Source: Acidobacteriaceae bacterium
GTDB taxonomy: Bacteria > Acidobacteriota > Terriglobia > Terriglobales > Acidobacteriaceae
Assembly (NCBI GenBank): GCA_027449965.1
Contig: DAIDKP010000013.1
Span: 124,001-188,000 of the forward strand
DNA: 64,000 nucleotides
Direction: 5' to 3'
Position 1 is the first letter of the stretch. Each line of letters begins with the position of its first letter. Shown here in pieces: positions 55,581 through 61,828 of the stretch. The notes under the pieces are model-generated. The model saw only the letters and a list, made by a program, of their open reading frames with translations, was not told where the DNA came from and did not search any database. The translations under genes were made by a program, and so were the position numbers.

Positions 55581-56386
55581 GCGCCCAGCTTCTCCACCGG
55601 CAGATGCACACCCACATAGAACGATCCAAACAGCGCATACTTCGCGCTCACCTCGTCGAAACGCATCTCGTAGATCAGCTTCTTGAAGATGCCCGGATCC
55701 TGCGCAAACAGATCCACACCCCACTCCCAGTCGTCCAGTCCAATCGACCCGGAGATAATCTGTCGCACCTCGTCGGCATAGCGTCGTCCGATCATCCCAT
55801 GCTCGTGCATCATCCGCTGCCGATCTGCCATCGGCTCCAGATACCAGTTCACCTCTTCGCCACGCTTGCGATCCATGGGATAAAAACAGATGTACTTCGT
55901 CTGCGGAATCGCCGGATACAGCCGCGAGGCCATCGCCTGTGCCTGTCGGCTCAGCGTCTCGGCAATGGACTCGTTCCACTCCGCCGAATGCGGTGCTACA
56001 TCCCGCGCCGCCAGTGCGCTATAGGTCTTGGCAGATGACTCATACAACCCCAGCTCCACAATCGACAGATAGGTGTGTGTCAACTCCAGATAGTCGTAAA
56101 GCTCCATCTGCGCCAACGCGAGTTCCACGCGATTCAGCTCTTCCACTGAATGCCGGAGATGGACCAGCATCAGGTCGCCCTTGTGGCCAAGCTGCGAATA
56201 AAGCGCCGTCGCGTCGCCTGTCTGCTGTCCGCCTGTCATGTGCTTCAGCGCGTTCTCTGCGGACGCTGCAATGCGCGTTCGCTCTGCCTCGCTCAGTCCG
56301 CGCCACGCCTTCCAGTTCATGCGATACATCTGATGCAACAGGCTCGCGCCATCCAGTGTCAGCGGTACGGGCGGATTCTCCGGCAC
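55559..56386 (-). CDS. hemQ: HemQ-type coproheme decarboxylase (chlorite dismutase family)
   Basis: Converts coproheme to haem b in the coproporphyrin-dependent pathway, using hydrogen peroxide. The characteristic stretch includes FYPMDRKRGEEVNWYLEPMA with Tyr169, the proximal His196 in MMHEHG, and QIISGSIGLDDWEWGVDLFA followed by YEMRFDEVSAKYA. These match HemQ rather than true chlorite dismutase. GTG 56386 is chosen because GAGAGG lies about 7 nt upstream; TTG 56449 and GTG 56440 would add up to 21 unconserved residues. It sits opposite the hem operon end and is coupled to nth. Confidence 0.92.
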   Translation of the reverse strand: MPENPPVPLTLDGASLLHQMYRMNWKAWRGLSEAERTRIAASAENALKHMTGGQQTGDATALYSQLGHKGDLMLVHLRHSVEELNRVELALAQMELYDYLELTHTYLSIVELGLYESSAKTYSALAARDVAPHSAEWNESIAETLSRQAQAMASRLYPAIPQTKYICFYPMDRKRGEEVNWYLEPMADRQRMMHEHGMIGRRYADEVRQIISGSIGLDDWEWGVDLFAQDPGIFKKLIYEMRFDEVSAKYALFGSFYVGVHLPVEKLGAWLAGTL

Positions 56387-56471
56387 AGTCTCATCCTCTC
56401 CATCGGTTCTCAGGCAATCGATTCGTCTCGCCAGGCTCACTGCCTGCAACGGGCGACCGTGGTCGAACCTT

Positions 56472-56477
56472 TATACT
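56472..56477 (+). promoter_or_regulatory. -10-like element before the DedA gene
   Basis: TATACT ends 9 nt before GTG 56487, with no ribosome-binding site in between and no evident -35. It is one of five similar arrangements in the window. Confidence 0.4.
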
Positions 56478-56486
56478 GAGTGTATT

Positions 56487-57146
56487 GTGTCCGAACAGAT
56501 TCTCGCCAGTCTGGTGCATCTCGTCGTTGCCACCATCTCCGTCACTGGCTACGTTGGCGTCGCGTTGCTCATGGCCGTCGAGTCGGCCTGCATTCCGCTT
56601 CCATCGGAAGTCATTCTGCCCTTCGCCGGTTATCTTGTCGCCACCACGCGCTTTGGTGGTGGCAACAGTCTTCTTGGCTTGCTGCTCGTGGCCACGGCCG
56701 GAGCTATTGGTTGCAATCTCGGCTCCGTCATTGCCTACTGGATCGGCGCCGTCGGCGGGCGCCCGCTCGTTCTGCGCTACGGCCAGTGGGTCTTCCTCAG
56801 CCACCGCGATCTCGATCGCATGACCGACTACTTCGAGCGCTGGGGATCGATCACCGTTCTGCTCGGTCGTCTGCTTCCCGTGGTGCGCACCTTCATCGCT
56901 CTTCCCGCCGGCATTGCTCGGATGCCGCAGCGCCGTTTTCATCTGTACACATTCGTCGGCTCCTGGCCATGGTGTTTCGCTCTTGCTTACGTCGGCAAGC
57001 AGCTCGGTGACCGCTGGAACTCAGACCCCGCATTTCACGAAATGTTTCATCGCTTCCACCTCGCGGTGGAACTGGCGATTGTCGCCGCTGTTTTCTGGTT
57101 TGTCTGGACGCACTGGAGGCGCGCAAAAAGCGCCCCGGCGTCCTGA
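56487..57146 (+). CDS. DedA-family membrane protein
   Basis: A 219-residue inner-membrane protein of the DedA/VTT family, implicated in lipid-carrier recycling and envelope homeostasis. The key segments are ESACIPLPSEVILPFAGYLV, with acidic and proline residues in a re-entrant loop, and GRLLPVVRTFIALPAGIARM with the conserved arginines. The start is GTG 56487, which lacks a Shine-Dalgarno. It is divergent from hemQ by about 100 nt and is followed by the inositol-phosphate synthase gene, 121 nt away. Confidence 0.92.
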   Translation: MSEQILASLVHLVVATISVTGYVGVALLMAVESACIPLPSEVILPFAGYLVATTRFGGGNSLLGLLLVATAGAIGCNLGSVIAYWIGAVGGRPLVLRYGQWVFLSHRDLDRMTDYFERWGSITVLLGRLLPVVRTFIALPAGIARMPQRRFHLYTFVGSWPWCFALAYVGKQLGDRWNSDPAFHEMFHRFHLAVELAIVAAVFWFVWTHWRRAKSAPAS

Positions 57147-57267
57147 CGCATCACGAACCCCCGCGTGTCTTCGTGCTGATTCAGAACCAATCAGCGATCG
57201 CGGTCAACCTCAGCGGATTCTGCCTCGGCACTCCGCTTTTGATTCGAAAGGGAAGGTAACTCTCAGT

Positions 57268-58602
57268 ATGTCTTCTTCACAGCAAAGCGGCCAGAAGACC
57301 GCCATCGCTCCTGCAACTGGCAAACTCGGCGTCATGGTTGTCGGCCTCGGTGCCGTCGCCACCACGTTTATCGCGGGCGTTGAAGCCGTTCGCCGCGGAC
57401 TCGCCAAGCCCATCGGCTCGCTCACGCAAATGGGCACCATCCGCCTCGGCAAGCGCACCGACGGCAATGCGCCGCTCATCCGCGACTTCGTTCCCCTGGC
57501 CTCGCTCGACGATCTCGTCTTCACCGGCTGGGACATCTTCGAGGACAACGTCTACGAGGCCGCCGCGCACGCCAAGGTGCTCGACAACGAAACTCTCGCC
57601 GCGCTCAAGCCTTACCTCGAAACCATCAAGCCCATGCCTGCCGTCTTTGACCAGCACTACGTCAAGCGCCTGAACGGCACGCACGTCAAGACCGGCAAAA
57701 ACAAGATGGACCTTGTCGAGCAGGTCCGCGCAGAAATTCGCGCCTTCCGCAAGACGGTGGATCGCGTCGTCGTCATCTGGTGCGGGTCGACCGAAATCTT
57801 CCTCGAACCCACCGCCGTCCACCAGTCCATCGCGGCCTTTGAGCAGGGTCTGGTCGCGAGCGACCCATCCATCGCGCCCTCGCAGATCTACGCCTGGGCC
57901 GCGCTCAGCGAAGGCGTTCCCTTTGCCAACGGCGCGCCCAACCTCACCGTCGATTTTCCTGCCGCCATTGAACTCTCGCGCAAAAACAACGCGCCCATCA
58001 CCGGCAAGGACTTCAAAACCGGCCAGACCTTCATGAAGACCGTCCTCGCACCCGCCTTCAAGGCGCGTATGCTCGGCGTCTCCGGCTGGTACTCCACCAA
58101 CATCCTCGGCAACCGCGACGGCGAAGTCCTCGACGACCCGGAATCCTTCAAAACCAAGGAAGAGTCCAAGCTCGGCGTCCTCGATTACATCCTCCAGCCC
58201 GAGCTGTACCCCGATCTCTACAAAGACATCTACCACAAGGTCCGCATCAACTATTACCCGCCGCGCGGTGACAACAAAGAGGGCTGGGACAACATCGACA
58301 TCTTCGGATGGCTTGGCTACCCCATGCAGATCAAGGTCGATTTCCTCTGCCGCGACTCCATCCTCGCCGCGCCCATCGCGCTCGACCTCGTGCTCTTCCT
58401 CGATCTCGCCCAGCGCACCCAGCAACTGGCTTCAATCGGCGTTCAGGAGTGGCTCAGTTTCTACTGGAAATCTCCTCAGACCGCGCCCGATCTCTACCCC
58501 GAGCACGATCTTTTCATCCAGTCGATGAAGCTGAAAAACACCCTGCGCCACATCATGGGCCACGAACTCATCACCCACCTCGGCCTCGAGTACTACGACT
58601 AA
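57268..58602 (+). CDS. ino1: Myo-inositol-1-phosphate synthase
   Basis: Converts glucose-6-phosphate to inositol-1-phosphate with NAD as catalytic cofactor. The 444-residue protein has the NAD-binding start GVMVVGLGAVATTFIAGVEA (about 25-44), the mid-domain NGAPNLTVDFPAAIELS, the active-site region GKDFKTGQTFMKTVLAPAF and GWYSTNILGNRDG with the catalytic lysine and asparagines. ATG 57268 is preceded by GGAAGG about 10 nt away; a longer frame back to 56914 lies in the DedA gene. In bacteria such enzymes serve inositol phospholipids or compatible solutes; the use here is unknown. Confidence 0.94.
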   Translation: MSSSQQSGQKTAIAPATGKLGVMVVGLGAVATTFIAGVEAVRRGLAKPIGSLTQMGTIRLGKRTDGNAPLIRDFVPLASLDDLVFTGWDIFEDNVYEAAAHAKVLDNETLAALKPYLETIKPMPAVFDQHYVKRLNGTHVKTGKNKMDLVEQVRAEIRAFRKTVDRVVVIWCGSTEIFLEPTAVHQSIAAFEQGLVASDPSIAPSQIYAWAALSEGVPFANGAPNLTVDFPAAIELSRKNNAPITGKDFKTGQTFMKTVLAPAFKARMLGVSGWYSTNILGNRDGEVLDDPESFKTKEESKLGVLDYILQPELYPDLYKDIYHKVRINYYPPRGDNKEGWDNIDIFGWLGYPMQIKVDFLCRDSILAAPIALDLVLFLDLAQRTQQLASIGVQEWLSFYWKSPQTAPDLYPEHDLFIQSMKLKNTLRHIMGHELITHLGLEYYD

Positions 58603-58628
58603 CCCCCAAAATGAATGAACCAAATCGT

Positions 58629-58662
58629 AAGGCGCGGCGATGATCGCCGCGCCTTCGTTTTG
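58629..58662 (+). terminator. Terminator of the inositol-phosphate synthase gene
   Basis: A perfect 12-bp stem (AAGGCGCGGCGA at 58629-58640, TCGCCGCGCCTT at 58644-58655) with a tight TGA loop (likely 11 bp with a 5-nt loop) is followed by CGTTTTG. It lies 26 nt after the stop. Confidence 0.85.
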
Positions 58663-58693
58663 CTTCTGACCTTGCTCCTGCTTTTGGGTTGCC

Positions 58694-58708
58694 ATTCCCG
58701 CAGGGAAT
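58694..58708. repeat. Small palindromic repeat, copy 3
   Basis: ATTCCCGCAGGGAAT again, in the context TTGCC-core-CTG, identical in core to the copy at 14827-14841. It lies between a terminator and a convergent lipoprotein gene. Confidence 0.6.
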
Positions 58709-58811
58709 CTGTGGCTCCCGTCAACCTTTCACCCACGCACACCCGCGACCACTCGGAGCGCACTCCTGCCGCATGGCGCGGGAAACGCGCGTTCGTCCCG
58801 TGTCGTGCCAC

Positions 58812-60206
58812 TCAAGGCTTGAACTCCCACAGGTCGTTGTAGACATTTTGCCCTTGGATATAGGAATCAATCCCGCCGAACAGCCACAGATTGCCCGACG
58901 AGTCAGCCCACAGTGCTGCTCCGCTTCGACCGGTGGGCAAGTTCGTTGAGGCAAACACGCCTGCCTGTCCGTAACTTCCACAGGTCTGTGAAGTGCTCGG
59001 GCCGCTTACAAAAGTCCATTGGCCATTGCTGAACTCCCACAGATCGCAAAGGATGTTTACGCCCAGACCCACATCTGCGACATAGCCCAGTCCGCCAAAG
59101 AGCCAGAAATTGCCCGCTGCGTCTTTTGCATATGCCGCGTCATAGCGAGCGCCGGGGATATTGGTTGCGGCCGCCGATCCCTTCGCGGTAAACGAGCCGG
59201 TCTGATTGGCCAGATTTGAGCCGCCGATCCATGTCCATTGTCCGCCCGAATACTCCCATAGATCGTTCAGATACTCCACAGCGCCTGTGCTGTCTGTTCT
59301 GTATCCACCGAATAGCCAGAAGTTGCCCTGCGCATCTGTCCACGCTGCGGCATCGCTTCGCGCCCCCGGGTAGTTCGTCCTGGATGGAGTACCTTGCGTG
59401 CCATAGACCGCAGGCGCGCTCGCCATGCCCGATCCACCCATCCAGGCCCACATTCCGCTCGTAGGCGAATACATCCATAGATCGCCCAGAATTCCATAGC
59501 TGGGCTGTCTTCCCGGGATCGATTCGCCATAACCAAAGCCACCATACATCCACAGATTCCCCGATGCATCCACCCAGGTCACCGTTCGCACTCGCGCGCC
59601 CGGGACGTTCTGCGCGGACGGAACGCCGATGGTTCCATAGACCGCGGGATTCAGCGGAGTCGAAGGACCGGCGACCCATGTCCACATTCCTCCGCTCAGT
59701 TTCCACAGCGCATTGTGGCCAATATCACCGCCGAACAGCCACAGGTTACCCTGCGCATCGGTCCATGACGCCGGAGCAAAGATGGCCCCGGGAGTGTTCG
59801 CCGGGGATGCCACGCCGAGCTTGCCAAAGACCGGAGCCTCCTCAGCTTGTCGATGTCCCCCCGTCCACACCCATTGACCCTTGTCGAGTTCCCACATATC
59901 GTCCAGAGTGCCGTTATCGTTGGTCACTGCACTCGTGCTCAATCCAAGACCGCCGTACAGCATCGGATCTCCAGAGGAATTCACCCAGGCGACGGCAAAA
60001 TTGCGTGCGCCCGGTGTGTTTCCAGCCGAAGCGATGCCCATCTGGCCATAGCTTCCAGTCGCATTCAGGTTCTGCGACCCACCCATCCACGCCCACTCAT
60101 GCTGGGCTGAGGCAGCCGGAGATGTCCCCATCCCGCCGCAGGCGCCCAGCATCAGAATCAGACCAGAACCAAGAGCACAAAAGCCTGCGCGCAAAACAGT
60201 CTGCAT
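58812..60206 (-). CDS. Six-repeat kelch-type lipoprotein
   Basis: A 464-residue exported protein. The signal peptide ends in LMLGAC (lipidated Cys23). The rest is six repeats of about 65-70 residues, each with a W-x-W-x-x-G start, a PGAR-like turn and an (L/F)W(L/M)(F/Y)GG strand, for example GNLWLFGG and GNFWLFGG, with NDLWE(Y/F) linkers. This is the galactose-oxidase/kelch beta-propeller pattern, so a six-bladed propeller is expected. No catalytic residues are evident. ATG 60206 is chosen because GGAGG lies 6 nt upstream; GTG 60212 is less likely. Confidence 0.85.
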   Translation of the reverse strand: MQTVLRAGFCALGSGLILMLGACGGMGTSPAASAQHEWAWMGGSQNLNATGSYGQMGIASAGNTPGARNFAVAWVNSSGDPMLYGGLGLSTSAVTNDNGTLDDMWELDKGQWVWTGGHRQAEEAPVFGKLGVASPANTPGAIFAPASWTDAQGNLWLFGGDIGHNALWKLSGGMWTWVAGPSTPLNPAVYGTIGVPSAQNVPGARVRTVTWVDASGNLWMYGGFGYGESIPGRQPSYGILGDLWMYSPTSGMWAWMGGSGMASAPAVYGTQGTPSRTNYPGARSDAAAWTDAQGNFWLFGGYRTDSTGAVEYLNDLWEYSGGQWTWIGGSNLANQTGSFTAKGSAAATNIPGARYDAAYAKDAAGNFWLFGGLGYVADVGLGVNILCDLWEFSNGQWTFVSGPSTSQTCGSYGQAGVFASTNLPTGRSGAALWADSSGNLWLFGGIDSYIQGQNVYNDLWEFKP

Positions 60207-60612
60207 CGGCACCCTCCAGAGTCCTTCCCGTCAGGACTGCCACCACGGAGCCAGCGGCTTGCTCGTCCTGAATAAAACTTACCCGGAAGAAATGGATACC
60301 TTGCATCCTCGTGCATCTACAGGCGAACGAGAGGCCAACTGAGCAAAATCAGTCGCGATCACAGTAGCGCGGCGTGTCGCTCAGTGTCAAGTTAGTGTTT
60401 CCTCACGTCGCACACAAAAGGGCACAGCCGAGTCTCCGGCATTACGGAGTTTGGTTCGTGGCTGTCTCCTCATCCACCCTCCGCCCGCAACCACCAGAAG
60501 CGCCTAAGCCGACGGCGGCGCGCGAAACCCACATCCTCTGCACGCACTGTACGGCCTCATTCGCCAAGGCTGCAGTGAATGGAGGAAGTGGAAGGCAAAG
60601 CATTCACAACGA
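60207..60612. other. Intergenic region without a recognised gene
   Basis: About 400 nt between two reverse-strand genes. Open frames here have unusual composition and match nothing I know. It must hold the promoter of the kelch lipoprotein gene, for which no clear hexamers were found. A short imperfect dyad (CTCCGGCATTACGGAG, 60436-60451) is present. I see no known riboswitch pattern. Confidence 0.45.
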
Positions 60613-61353
60613 TTAACCCACTGCACCCGGCCGGAGTACATTTTTTGCAGAGTCTGCTTCGTCGATGGCCTGCATGAAACGGGGCTTCAAATGAAGCAGT
60701 CTGCAGAACAGGATGGCGGGAATGAGGCAAATGATGCAAGTTGCCGTCCTTATCCACCCCAGTACCAGCTTCGTATAAAACACAAGAGCATGGGGTCGTA
60801 CGAGGGAGATTTGCCCGTCTTTGTAGTGCGAGATATGAAAATCCTTTGTCGTCGGATCATTTCCATTTGTATTGGGGGTAGATTGGTATCGCGCTACGAC
60901 AACTGCCGTTCCTTCGAAGTGATGCATGGTGTAGTTGTAGTTCGAGCATCCTTCCTGCTCGCTCGACCGGGTGCATGTCATGTTGATAATGGCATTGGCT
61001 CCGAGGTCGATTGCAATTGTTCTCAAGTTGTTGCGCGCTACATTCGGGTCATTCGCCCTGGCCCGGAGCGTACCAACCATCCGAATGATTTCGTATCCAC
61101 GCACGTAGTTGTCTCGGGTCATGATGAAGTGATTGGGACCCACCGGGGTTACCGTCGGCATCGGACCTGCCTGGATCGATCGAGCTTTGAGGCCCTTGCG
61201 GGTGGCGGTGGGATCAAAGTAAACAGTTTGCAACGGCACTGGCTCAAATCTGTTGACCAGATCGTTAAGGTGGAAGAAATAATCTCTTCCATCTTCGCCT
61301 CGAATGAATCCGTAGGCTTTCTCAGGCAAGAAACTCTTGACTGTACCGCGCAT
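60613..61353 (-). CDS. Cold-shock domain, YbjQ-like domain and membrane segment fusion
   Basis: A 246-residue protein with three parts. Residues 1-60 look like a cold-shock nucleic-acid-binding domain: RGTVKSFLPEKAYGFIRGEDG (RNP1-like) and DYFFHLNDLV (RNP2-like). Residues about 75-157 resemble the YbjQ/UPF0145 fold: GYEIIRMVGTLRARAN, NLRTIAIDLGANAIINMTC and FEGTAVVVARY. Residues about 194-220 are a hydrophobic helix or hairpin (TKLVLGWIRTATCIICLIPA). ATG 61353 has CGGAG 7 nt upstream; ATG 61395 and TTG 61413 would extend it. The combination of cold-shock and YbjQ-like parts on one membrane protein is not one I know. Confidence 0.7.
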   Translation of the reverse strand: MRGTVKSFLPEKAYGFIRGEDGRDYFFHLNDLVNRFEPVPLQTVYFDPTATRKGLKARSIQAGPMPTVTPVGPNHFIMTRDNYVRGYEIIRMVGTLRARANDPNVARNNLRTIAIDLGANAIINMTCTRSSEQEGCSNYNYTMHHFEGTAVVVARYQSTPNTNGNDPTTKDFHISHYKDGQISLVRPHALVFYTKLVLGWIRTATCIICLIPAILFCRLLHLKPRFMQAIDEADSAKNVLRPGAVG

Positions 61354-61597
61354 AGAACCACTCCGAAGAGAACCTTGACCAGCAATTGAATTCATAGTAA
61401 CGGATGGAAGCAATGGTTCTGGAGCTATCTGCAGCGCAACCCGGTTTGCTCAGACTGGAATGAAACAACTGACCCTTTGTCCGCTCACTTTCGGTGTTGT
61501 ATGGCCAGATAACGACATGGGAGGGGTTCGGAAACAAGGCTCCGCGCCCATATCAGATGAGTTGGGCGATACAGGCATTTTCGTCTTCCGATCATTT

Positions 61598-61819
61598 CTA
61601 TTCAGGATCCATGCTTTGCCGTGACGTTGCGCTCGTTGCGCGAATGCGTATGCGCTCAGCCATCGCAGCTCCCGCGCTCCACATCCAGCCACCGAGCAGC
61701 AGCGGCATCCGTCGCGCCACCTGCCGCCCTTGCCGGGCCATCAGGATCTCTTCACCCTGCTCGGCGCGATCCAGCAGTTTGCCCAGCCTATTCCTTGCGT
61801 AAAAAGCAGAAATCTGCAT
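61598..61819 (-). CDS. Phd/YefM-like antitoxin, orphan
   Basis: A 73-residue protein whose first 42 residues match the prevent-host-death antitoxin pattern: MQISAFYARNRLGKLLDRAE, then QGEEILMARQGRQVARRMPL. The remaining 30 residues (LGGWMWSAGAAMAERIRIRA and on) do not look like a normal toxin-binding tail, so the gene may be altered by a frameshift or diverged. GTG 61828, immediately after the stop of the SpoIIE phosphatase gene, is an alternative start that would couple the two. No toxin gene follows before 61353. Confidence 0.65.
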   Translation of the reverse strand: MQISAFYARNRLGKLLDRAEQGEEILMARQGRQVARRMPLLLGGWMWSAGAAMAERIRIRATSATSRQSMDPE

Positions 61820-61828
61820 CCGATCCAC

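Noticed and set aside
54578-56038. A 486-codon forward frame over hemD end, nth and hemQ
   Set aside because: Pro/Ser/Arg-rich shadow crossing three certain genes.
57277-58425. A 382-codon reverse frame inside the inositol-phosphate synthase gene
   Set aside because: Asp/Gly/Val-rich shadow frame with no domain.
60407-60470. Possible riboswitch-like sequence containing CACAAAAGGGCACAGCC
   Set aside because: A superficial resemblance to cyclic-di-GMP riboswitch cores, but the required second conserved half and stems are missing, and it would face away from any nearby gene.
60374-60616. An 80-codon forward frame in the gap between the kelch and cold-shock genes
   Set aside because: Low-complexity Pro/Ala/Thr content, no ribosome-binding site and no match to a known family.
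61460-61624. A 54-codon forward frame beginning ATG 61460
   Set aside because: It has no clear ribosome-binding site, no recognisable features, and overlaps the antitoxin-like gene on the other strand.
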